Positions 1 to 5,587 of a DNA stretch of 7,332 bases are shown one piece after another. The stretch lies in NCBI GenBank assembly GCA_947589405.1, contig CANQBT010000101.1:1-7332 (forward strand), written 5' to 3'. A program made the translations under genes and the position numbers. This DNA is from an uncultured Clostridia bacterium. GTDB taxonomy: Bacteria > Bacillota > Clostridia > Lachnospirales > CAG-274. The notes below the pieces were generated by a model. The model ran no database searches and had not been told where the DNA came from. It was given only the letters and a program-made list of their open reading frames with translations. Each line of letters begins with the position of its first letter. Positions within the stretch are counted from its first letter, which is position 1.

Positions 1-563
1 TCATTTTCTCCCGGCTCAGTAGTTTCAAGGTCGTGTATTTCATTGTTTCTTATTATGATATGATTTTCGTCTGAATCCAAAAGTATGCCCTGAGCTATAG
101 GCGCAGAAAAACCGCCTATATCAAGACCCTCTATTTTAATATAGTCGTGACCGCTTGTGTTGAGTATGGCGCCTTGTGTTACTGATGTAAGGAAGGGCTT
201 TTCTCCCGGATAATTCCTTAGTGTTATATAGTTGTCTTTTGTTCCCGAATTGCGAAAATAGTTTATGCCTGTATATGTACCCTTTCTTACATATATTGTC
301 TGTCCCGCTTTTACATTGTCCAAAGCCGCCTGTATCGTTTTAAAGGGCTTGTCGGCGGTACCGCTGCCATTACTGCCTGCGCCTTCCGAAACATATATGG
401 CATCGGGTACGATATTGTCATTGCTTTCTTTTAATATTTCCCGAATAAAGTCAGCATCTCCGTAAAGAGCCATCTTATCCTTAGGCATATACGCCCATAC
501 GGAATAGGAATAAGCAAAGCATAAGCAAGCTGACAATATGGATAAAAACAGTTTCTTTTTCAT
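1..563 (-). CDS. Exported right-handed parallel beta-helix protein (polysaccharide-lyase-like), N-terminal part
   Basis: This reading frame starts at the ATG at 563 and stays open to the window edge, giving 187 codons with no stop, so the C-terminus is missing. A Shine-Dalgarno AAGGGAA (574-580) lies 10 nt upstream; another ATG at 568 reads only two codons before a stop. Residues 1-24 form an export signal: K2-K4, a hydrophobic core and a possible signal peptidase I site after VWA (22-24). L10-S11-A12-C13 also fits a lipobox, so lipoprotein export is possible. The mature part shows the typical opening of pectate-lyase-like beta-helix proteins: IYVSEGAGSNGSGTADKPF (56-74), TIQAALDNVKAGQTIYVRKGTY (77-98), GTKDNYITLRNYPGEKPFL (107-125), then short beta-rung repeats such as YIKIEGLDIG and HIIIRNNEI. 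Known relatives include PL6/PL9 lyases and DUF1565-type proteins acting on polysaccharides at the cell surface. Catalytic residues would lie beyond the edge, so no substrate can be named. It is divergent from the sensor kinase gene. Confidence 0.85.
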   Translation of the reverse strand, partial: MKKKLFLSILSACLCFAYSYSVWAYMPKDKMALYGDADFIREILKESNDNIVPDAIYVSEGAGSNGSGTADKPFKTIQAALDNVKAGQTIYVRKGTYTGINYFRNSGTKDNYITLRNYPGEKPFLTSVTQGAILNTSGHDYIKIEGLDIGGFSAPIAQGILLDSDENHIIIRNNEIHDLETTEPGEN

Positions 564-595
564 TTCATATGTATTCCCTTCGTATATTTGCTTTA

Positions 596-625
596 ATTAT
601 AATATGACTTGTATGAGGCTGTCAA
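596..625 (-). promoter_or_regulatory. Sigma-A-type promoter of the beta-helix gene
   Basis: Read on the minus strand, TTGACA (620-625) and TATAAT (596-601) both match the consensus exactly, with an 18-bp spacer. Transcription would start near 589, giving a leader of about 25 nt that holds the ribosome binding site of the beta-helix gene. It points away from the kinase promoter; the two -35 boxes are 58 bp apart. A perfect match to both hexamers suggests a strong promoter unless repressed. Confidence 0.8.
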
Positions 626-653
626 CGATAACTTATCCGATACACCGCAGCGC

Positions 654-683
654 TGTATATATGCATATATATGCATATATACA
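654..683. repeat. Perfect 30-bp palindrome of alternating purine/pyrimidine in the divergent promoter region
   Basis: Positions 654-683 equal their own reverse complement over all 30 bases. The strand alternates pyrimidine and purine throughout, mostly TA steps with two TGCA cores. It can also be read as two overlapping 14-bp palindromes (ATATATGCATATAT) whose centres, at 663/664 and 673/674, are 10 bp apart, about one helical turn. The right end touches the -35 box of the kinase promoter (684-689); the left end is 28 bp from the -35 box of the divergent beta-helix promoter. It may be a double operator, an AT-rich UP-like element or a cruciform-prone site. The structure is seen directly; the role is inferred. 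Confidence 0.85.
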
Positions 684-712
684 TTGACAAAAAAGGGCTT
701 TTCTGATATAAT
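684..712 (+). promoter_or_regulatory. Sigma-A-type promoter of the hybrid kinase gene
   Basis: TTGACA (684-689) and TATAAT (707-712) match the consensus exactly with an ideal 17-bp spacer. Transcription would start near 719, leaving a leader of about 80 nt before the kinase ATG. The spacer carries a small dyad, AAAAG-GG-CTTTT (691-702), which could be an operator half or chance. The 30-bp palindrome directly abuts the -35 box, so a protein bound there could activate or block polymerase. Confidence 0.85.
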
Positions 713-802
713 TGTAAATTACACAATAATGGGTTATTTTCCTTTTATCTGCTGTATTTTACATATCAGAAAATATAAAAATATATTAAGGGGGCTGTAA
801 GC

Positions 803-2908
803 ATGCGCAGATGCTTGTTATATTTGCATAGTGTGTTATTTATATTCATATTGCTTTTCAATACCGCTGCCAATACAGGCATAGCATACGGCATGCAGAA
901 TACGCCTTCCTTCACCGATGAAGAAAAAGCTTTAATAGCCTCCTTCAGCGAACCTATTAAGGTAGGCTATGTCAAGGACAGAGTTCCTGTTTCCTTTTCC
1001 GATGAAAACGGTGAATTTAAAGGCATATCCCTCTACATATTCGACCATATCAGCAATATAACAGGTCTTAAATTTGATTATGTTCCCTTGCCTGAAGGCG
1101 AAGTCACATACGACTATCTTTTAAGCGAAGGCTTTGATCTTGTTACAAGCGTTGAATACAATAAGGAAAACCAGAACGCACGTGGTATTCTCACAAGCCA
1201 TCCTTATTTATCAAGCCGTAAGGTAGTTGTTGCAAAAAACGATATGGAATTTCGATACGATGCCGATCTGTCAATTGCCATATCAAAAGGCTCACAGACT
1301 ATTAGAAAAGTGCTTGGACAGGCTTATCCCAACTTTGACATAGAGGATTACGATTCTATAGAGGATTGCCTTAATGCAGTAAATACAGGTAAATCAGACC
1401 TTATGATACAAAACCAGTATGTTGTTGAATACTGGTTCTCAAAGCCTAAGTATGACAAGCTTAAGGTCATACCTGTGCCCGGACTTGACGACCAGCTTTG
1501 TTTTTCAGCTGTGGTTGCCTTTGGCGATATGAAGGGACCATCTCCCGAACGTGGACAAATGCTTATAAATATACTTGATAAGGCTATAGACTGCATATCC
1601 GAAGATGAAGTAAGCACTTATATAATACAAGGCATAATGGAAAATCCTTACAAGCTCACTCTTGCGGATTTTCTGTATCGTTACCGCTTTGCTGCCATTA
1701 CTTTGGCAGTATCCCTCGTTATAATTATTATACTTGCCGGACTGCTTATACGCCAGCGTGTAAACTATGCCAAAAGCAAGGCTGAAACTAAGGCAAAGGA
1801 CGATTTTCTCTCTACTATGAGCCATGAAATACGTACTCCTTTAAACGGTCTTGTAGGACTTAACAACCTTATGGCGCAGACTCTTGACGACAAAAGTCAG
1901 ATGGAAAAATATCTGCGTCAGTCAACTGTTACCACAAATTATCTTCTGTCCCTTGTCAATGATATTCTCGACACATCAAAACTACAGTCTGACAGTCTGG
2001 AGCTTGTTATGCGTCCTGTAGAGCTTGAGCTTATGTTAAGCTCTACAGAGTCAATAATACAGTCCGATATGGCTGATAAGGGTCTGAGGCTTGATATTGA
2101 CTATGATATTAAATATCCCTGTATACTTGGCGATGAAGTCCGTATTCAGCAGATATTGCTCAATCTTCTTGACAATGCCTGCAAGTTTACGCCTGAAGGC
2201 GGAAGCGTAAGTCTTTCTCTTAAGCAGGACATTAAGGAAAACAATAAAGTTATCAATTCCTTTACGGTGTCAGACACAGGCAGAGGAATGAGCGAAGAAT
2301 TTCAAAAGCACATTTTTGACGTATTTTCAAGAGAACTGAATACAGTATCAAAGGGTAATCAGGGAACAGGGCTTGGTCTTTATATATGCCGTTCTCTTGC
2401 CCTGCTTATGAACGGTGATCTTAAGCTGGAAAAAAGCGATGAAAACGGCAGCACATTTATATTCACATTTGTTTCCGAAGCAGCAATATCAGCAAATGAT
2501 ACAGCGAAAAATGCCTCTGCCGAAAAAAAATCTCACCCCAATATACTTGTGGCTGAGGACAATGAGCTTAACGGCGAGATAATTATTGAGCTTCTCAGGA
2601 ACAAGGGATTTAAGGCGGACCTTGCCGAAAACGGAAAAAAGGCATATGAAATTTTTAAGGAATCTGCTCCATACACATACGGAGTTATACTGATGGATCT
2701 GCTCATGCCCGAAATGGACGGCTTCAAGGCGTCAAAGGCAATACGGTCCCTCGACCGACCCGATGCAAAGACAGTACATATATTTGCCTGTACTGCCAAC
2801 TCTTCTCCCCAAGACAAAGAAAGAGCCTTTGAATGCGGTATGAACAGCTTTATAACAAAGCCTGTCAATATAGTTGAGCTTATAAAAAAGCTTGACGAAC
2901 AAGAATGA
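803..2908 (+). CDS. Hybrid sensor histidine kinase with extracytoplasmic solute-binding (SBP_bac_3-type) sensor and C-terminal receiver
   Basis: A 701-residue membrane sensor. The ATG at 803 is preceded by AAGGGGG (788-794) at 8-nt spacing. Order of domains: signal sequence or N-terminal membrane segment (about 1-30); a bacterial family-3 solute-binding domain (about 50-280, starting IKVGYVKDRVPVSFSDENG, with the typical GEFKGISLYIFDHI stretch); one membrane helix (about 296-316); HisKA with the H-box SHEIRTPLNG and phosphoacceptor His341; HATPase_c with N-box NLLDNACKF (454-462), G1 DTGRGM (from D491) and G2 GTGLGLYI (521-528); then a receiver (about 582-701) with acid pair E585/D586, phosphoacceptor D632 in MDLLMPEMDG, T664 and K686 in ITKPV. 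All catalytic residues are present. The layout is BvgS/EvgS-like but with one sensor domain and no PAS, HAMP or HPt domain. By family analogy it binds an amino acid or similar small solute outside the cell and feeds a phosphorelay. No HPt protein, response regulator or transporter is encoded nearby, so partners and ligand are unknown. Confidence 0.96.
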   Translation: MRRCLLYLHSVLFIFILLFNTAANTGIAYGMQNTPSFTDEEKALIASFSEPIKVGYVKDRVPVSFSDENGEFKGISLYIFDHISNITGLKFDYVPLPEGEVTYDYLLSEGFDLVTSVEYNKENQNARGILTSHPYLSSRKVVVAKNDMEFRYDADLSIAISKGSQTIRKVLGQAYPNFDIEDYDSIEDCLNAVNTGKSDLMIQNQYVVEYWFSKPKYDKLKVIPVPGLDDQLCFSAVVAFGDMKGPSPERGQMLINILDKAIDCISEDEVSTYIIQGIMENPYKLTLADFLYRYRFAAITLAVSLVIIIILAGLLIRQRVNYAKSKAETKAKDDFLSTMSHEIRTPLNGLVGLNNLMAQTLDDKSQMEKYLRQSTVTTNYLLSLVNDILDTSKLQSDSLELVMRPVELELMLSSTESIIQSDMADKGLRLDIDYDIKYPCILGDEVRIQQILLNLLDNACKFTPEGGSVSLSLKQDIKENNKVINSFTVSDTGRGMSEEFQKHIFDVFSRELNTVSKGNQGTGLGLYICRSLALLMNGDLKLEKSDENGSTFIFTFVSEAAISANDTAKNASAEKKSHPNILVAEDNELNGEIIIELLRNKGFKADLAENGKKAYEIFKESAPYTYGVILMDLLMPEMDGFKASKAIRSLDRPDAKTVHIFACTANSSPQDKERAFECGMNSFITKPVNIVELIKKLDEQE

Positions 2909-2930
2909 TACATATCATCACAACAAAAAT

Positions 2931-2972
2931 AAGGCTGTTTGCAAATGTATAGACACATTTGCAAACAGCCTT
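2931..2972. terminator. Bidirectional rho-independent terminator between convergent genes
   Basis: Two perfect 18-nt arms, AAGGCTGTTTGCAAATGT (2931-2948) and its complement (2955-2972), enclose a 6-nt loop (ATAGAC). The plus strand continues TTATTATTTTATT after the stem; on the minus strand the stem is followed by TATTTTTGTTG. It sits 22 nt after the kinase stop and 10 nt after the stop of the convergent flavoprotein gene, so it probably ends both transcripts. Confidence 0.92.
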
Positions 2973-2982
2973 TATTATTTTA

Positions 2983-4287
2983 TTACAGACCTAAAAGCTT
3001 CTTGGCGTCTACATAGCTTGATATGCCCTCGACCACCTTCTTGGCAGCCTTCATGGCAAGCACTACTGTAGCAGGCTGATGTACAACGTCACCGCCAGCA
3101 AATACGCCGTTTAATGTTGTCATGCCGTAGGGCTTTTCCTTTATAACAAGGTAGCCGTTGTCATTTACCTCTATACCCTTTGTAGTGGATATTATTCTCT
3201 TGGCAGGCTTAGAGCCTATGGCTATAAGCACCTTGTCGCAAGGCACCACAAGCTCATTGCCCTCCTGCTCAACGGCAAGTCCCACAAGCTTGTTCTTGTC
3301 ATCGCCTATATATTTTATAGGTGTGGAATTCCACATGAACTTGACGCCGTCGGCTACTGCGCTGTCATATTCCAGCTTTTCTGCCGAAATGGTGTCAGGC
3401 GTACTTCTGTATACTACAGTCACCTTTTTTGCGCCCATTCTGAGAGCCGTTCTGGAGGCGTCCATAGCAACATTGCCTGCGCCTATAACAAGTACGGTAT
3501 CGCCTTCGTGTACAGGCACCTCTTTTCTTTCAATGCTGTTGCTGTTGTACAGAGCCACCATTCTCAAGAAATAATGAGACTTTATGACACCTCTTAATTC
3601 CTTGCCGGGTATATCCAGTTCTCTTGCCACAGCTGTGCCTGTGCCTATGAATATTGCGTCAAAGCCTTTGGCAAAAAGCTGATCTATAGTAATATCCTGA
3701 CCTATTATCGTATTGTTTATAAACTGAACGCCAAGCTCAGCGATCCTCTTTGTTTCACGTCTTACAACGTCCTTAGGCAGTCTGAACTCGGGTATCCCGT
3801 ATAAAAGCACACCGCCCGGTTCATTTTCTCCTTCGTATACCGTTACGTTAAAGCCCATCATAGCCAGATCGCCTGCAACAGTAAGACCTGCGGGGCCTGA
3901 GCCTATTACCGCTACATTGCCTCTTGTCTTAGGCGGTATCTTTTCCCTTATAAGATTCATATCAGCGTCAAAATCGGCTACAAACTGCTCAAGCTTTCCT
4001 ATCTTTATAGGCTTGTTCGCCTTATTGAGAACACAATGTCCCTGACATTGCTTCTCGTGAGGACAAACTCGTCCGCATACGGCAGGCAGATTGGTCCTTT
4101 CGGCAAGTATACTTCTTGCTTCGCCGAAATTACCTCTTGAAAGCTGATGTATGAACTCAGGTATCTTATTTTCAATAGGACAGCCTGTTATACACATAGG
4201 CTTCTTGCAGTTAAGACATCTCTTTGCCTCAGCAAGAGCCTCCTGCATTGTAAAGGGCTGAGTATCATAGGTTTCATGTGTGTTCAT
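2983..4287 (-). CDS. gltA: NADPH-dependent glutamate synthase small-subunit-like flavoprotein (GltA/NfnB family)
   Basis: A 434-residue cytoplasmic FAD, NADP and Fe-S oxidoreductase, near the usual size of the single-subunit clostridial 'GltA' family and of NfnB. The ATG at 4287 follows AGGGGG (4295-4300) by 7 nt. N-terminal ferredoxin-like module: C24-x2-C27-x4-C32-x3-C36 and C71-x3-C75-x5-C81-x3-C85, enough for two [4Fe-4S] clusters; E100 in KLEQF aligns with the non-cysteine ligand known from dihydropyrimidine dehydrogenase. FAD Rossmann motif VIGSGPAGL (127-135), second dinucleotide motif VIGAGNVAMD (267-276), and C-terminal FAD motif AGGDVV (397-402). The usual NADPH-site stretch after the second fold (VYRR...MPA) reads VVYRSTPDTISAEK here, which is atypical. 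Family members move electrons between NADPH and glutamate synthesis or, with NfnA, ferredoxin and NAD. Neither the large glutamate synthase subunit nor NfnA is in the window, so the real acceptor is uncertain. It lies 27 bp downstream of the CobD-like gene, probably in one operon. Confidence 0.9.
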   Translation of the reverse strand: MNTHETYDTQPFTMQEALAEAKRCLNCKKPMCITGCPIENKIPEFIHQLSRGNFGEARSILAERTNLPAVCGRVCPHEKQCQGHCVLNKANKPIKIGKLEQFVADFDADMNLIREKIPPKTRGNVAVIGSGPAGLTVAGDLAMMGFNVTVYEGENEPGGVLLYGIPEFRLPKDVVRRETKRIAELGVQFINNTIIGQDITIDQLFAKGFDAIFIGTGTAVARELDIPGKELRGVIKSHYFLRMVALYNSNSIERKEVPVHEGDTVLVIGAGNVAMDASRTALRMGAKKVTVVYRSTPDTISAEKLEYDSAVADGVKFMWNSTPIKYIGDDKNKLVGLAVEQEGNELVVPCDKVLIAIGSKPAKRIISTTKGIEVNDNGYLVIKEKPYGMTTLNGVFAGGDVVHQPATVVLAMKAAKKVVEGISSYVDAKKLLGL

Positions 4288-4314
4288 AAAAATACCCCCT
4301 GATCGTAATATAAT

Positions 4315-5409
4315 TTATTTTAAGCATTTTCTGAGAGAATTAAGCAATAAAGTATTGCTTTTTTTGTCTAAAATGCAAAATCTCAGATAACGGTTCCCAA
4401 GATAAGGAAAATCCGAAGCATCTCTTATGAGAATATTGTCCTTTATAAGCTCTTCAAATATCCGAGCCGACGTTATTTTGCCATTAAGTATCTTGCATAG
4501 GAAAAAATTTGACTGCGTATCGTATACAAAAAGGTTCTCAAATTTTCTGAGCTCTGTATACATCCTTTTTCTTTCGCTGCTTATAAGCTCAATGGTGTCC
4601 TCTATAAACGCCTTATCGGTAAACATGACCCTTCCGCCTATTTCCGCAAATATATTTACAGACCACGGATCCTTACGCTCATTTATGCGGTCAAGTATAT
4701 CGCTGTCAGAACATATGCCGTAGCCCAATCTCAGTCCGGGACAAGCAAAGAACTTAGAAGTACCTCTTACAACAAAGAGATTGCCGAATGTCTTTGCAAG
4801 AGGGATAGCCGATATTTCCTTGTCTGAAAATTCCACATATGTTTCATCTATCATAACATATGTATCTGTACTTTGGCAATGCATAAGAATATCCCTTATC
4901 CGATCGCAGGTCAGATATGTTCCCGTAGGATTGTTGGGATTGCATATGACAAGAAGGTCCGTTTCCTCTGTTATGACGGCTTTGAGCTTGTCCATGCTGA
5001 GCATAAAGCCTTCATCTTCCGAAAGAGGAAAAAGCTCGGCAGTACCTCCCGATATTTCCACTTCACGGAGGTATTCAGAATATGCCGGCGATATTATAAC
5101 GGCCTTTTTGGGAGAGATCGTCTTTATAAAAAGGGAGATCAGCTCTGTTGATCCGTTTCCCACAAGTATATGCTCTCTGTCGGCTCCTGTATATGCGGCT
5201 ATGGAATCCCTTAGGGAAACGTAAGCTACATCGGGATAATTAATTGCGGAGTCCGTATTTTCGGCAATAGCTTTTTTAACCGACTCAGGCAGTCCAAGAG
5301 GGTTTACATTACCGCTGAAATTAAGAATTTTATTTTTATCTATGCCGTATATCCTTGAGATCTCGTCCAGATCTCCGCCGTGAAGCGTATGAAGGGCCTC
5401 TTTTTTCAT
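4315..5409 (-). CDS. cobD: PLP-dependent aminotransferase-fold enzyme, threonine-phosphate decarboxylase (CobD)-like
   Basis: A 364-residue fold-type I PLP enzyme, full length for the CobD/HisC group. The ATG at 5409 is preceded by AAAGGAAG (5418-5425) at 8 nt. Seen motifs: LHGGDL (9-14) and NFSGNVNPLGLP (30-41), which mark CobD rather than most HisC; YPDVAYVSLR (58-67); GNGSTELI (84-91); CNPNNPTG (156-163, N160 expected near the PLP ring); MIDETY (186-191, D188 to the pyridine nitrogen, Y191); GTSKFFACPGLRLGY (216-230), with Schiff-base Lys219 and R227; DPWSVN (247-252); ILIRDASDFPYL (326-337) and YLRFCI (341-346). PWSVN and ILIR are shared with Salmonella CobD as I recall it. CobD turns L-threonine phosphate into (R)-1-amino-2-propanol phosphate for the cobamide side chain. 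No cobalamin gene is visible nearby, so a related amino acid reaction, such as histidinol-phosphate aminotransferase, remains possible. The family is certain; the substrate is moderately likely. Confidence 0.85.
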   Translation of the reverse strand: MKKEALHTLHGGDLDEISRIYGIDKNKILNFSGNVNPLGLPESVKKAIAENTDSAINYPDVAYVSLRDSIAAYTGADREHILVGNGSTELISLFIKTISPKKAVIISPAYSEYLREVEISGGTAELFPLSEDEGFMLSMDKLKAVITEETDLLVICNPNNPTGTYLTCDRIRDILMHCQSTDTYVMIDETYVEFSDKEISAIPLAKTFGNLFVVRGTSKFFACPGLRLGYGICSDSDILDRINERKDPWSVNIFAEIGGRVMFTDKAFIEDTIELISSERKRMYTELRKFENLFVYDTQSNFFLCKILNGKITSARIFEELIKDNILIRDASDFPYLGNRYLRFCILDKKSNTLLLNSLRKCLK

Positions 5410-5441
5410 AAGAATAACTTCCTTTTTCCTTCTCTGCTCTC

Positions 5442-5450
5442 ATTATATCA
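5442..5450 (-). promoter_or_regulatory. Extended -10 promoter of the cobD-like/gltA-like operon
   Basis: On the minus strand TGATATAAT gives a TGn-TATAAT extended -10 element. No good -35 box sits 17-18 bp upstream (only T/A-rich sequence), which fits extended -10 promoters. Transcription would start near 5435, leaving a leader of about 26 nt with the Shine-Dalgarno. No comparable promoter appears in the 27-bp gap before the second gene, supporting co-transcription. Confidence 0.6.
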
Positions 5451-5503
5451 TTAAAAAATGAATATTAAAAGAGGAATTTTCATAAAAAGTAATAAAATTT
5501 TTA

Positions 5504-5532
5504 TTGGAAATTAATATAAACTGTGATATACT
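5504..5532 (+). promoter_or_regulatory. Sigma-A-type promoter of the CNNM/CorC-type transporter gene
   Basis: TTGGAA (5504-5509), a 17-bp spacer and TATACT (5527-5532), with TG at 5524-5525 forming an extended -10. Transcription would begin near 5539, leaving about 50 nt of leader. It points away from the operon promoter at 5442-5450. The -35 box coincides with a TTG that could be mistaken for the gene start, and this helps fix the true start downstream. Confidence 0.65.
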
Positions 5533-5572
5533 GTATTTGTTAAACATTTTTATTATTTCTATTTCAATTAAC

Positions 5573-5577
5573 AGGAG
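5573..5577 (+). promoter_or_regulatory. Ribosome binding site that fixes the transporter start at 5588
   Basis: AGGAG stands 10 nt before the ATG at 5588. The in-frame TTG at 5504 has no such site, would add 28 AT-rich codons and lies inside the promoter -35 box. The 5588 start also places the first membrane helix at the usual position for this family. Confidence 0.85.
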
Positions 5578-5587
5578 TGTGGTTTTA

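Noticed and set aside
655..684. The repeated ATGCATATAT as the start of a CRISPR or satellite array
   Set aside because: There are only two 10-bp copies, they overlap within one palindrome and there are no spacers.
699..773. 11-bp inverted repeat TTTTCTGATAT (699-709) with its complement (763-773)
   Set aside because: The left arm lies upstream of the predicted transcript start, so no RNA hairpin could form, and both arms are AT-rich; chance is likely.
609..800. Open frame of 63 codons upstream of the kinase
   Set aside because: It spans the 30-bp palindrome and the full kinase promoter, has no ribosome binding site and shows no domain-like composition.
2533..2964. Long minus-strand open frame across the receiver region and terminator
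   Set aside because: It is antisense to a clear receiver domain, crosses the terminator hairpin and encodes no recognisable protein.
4427..5224. Several plus-strand open frames inside the cobD-like gene
   Set aside because: They are antisense to a gene with all PLP motifs intact and have no ribosome binding sites; they reflect codon bias of the real gene.
5533..5587. Mg2+-sensing riboswitch (M-box) in the transporter leader
   Set aside because: Only about 50 nt separate the predicted transcript start from the ATG, too short for an M-box; the leader holds just a weak 6-bp AT-rich dyad (5538-5543/5568-5573).
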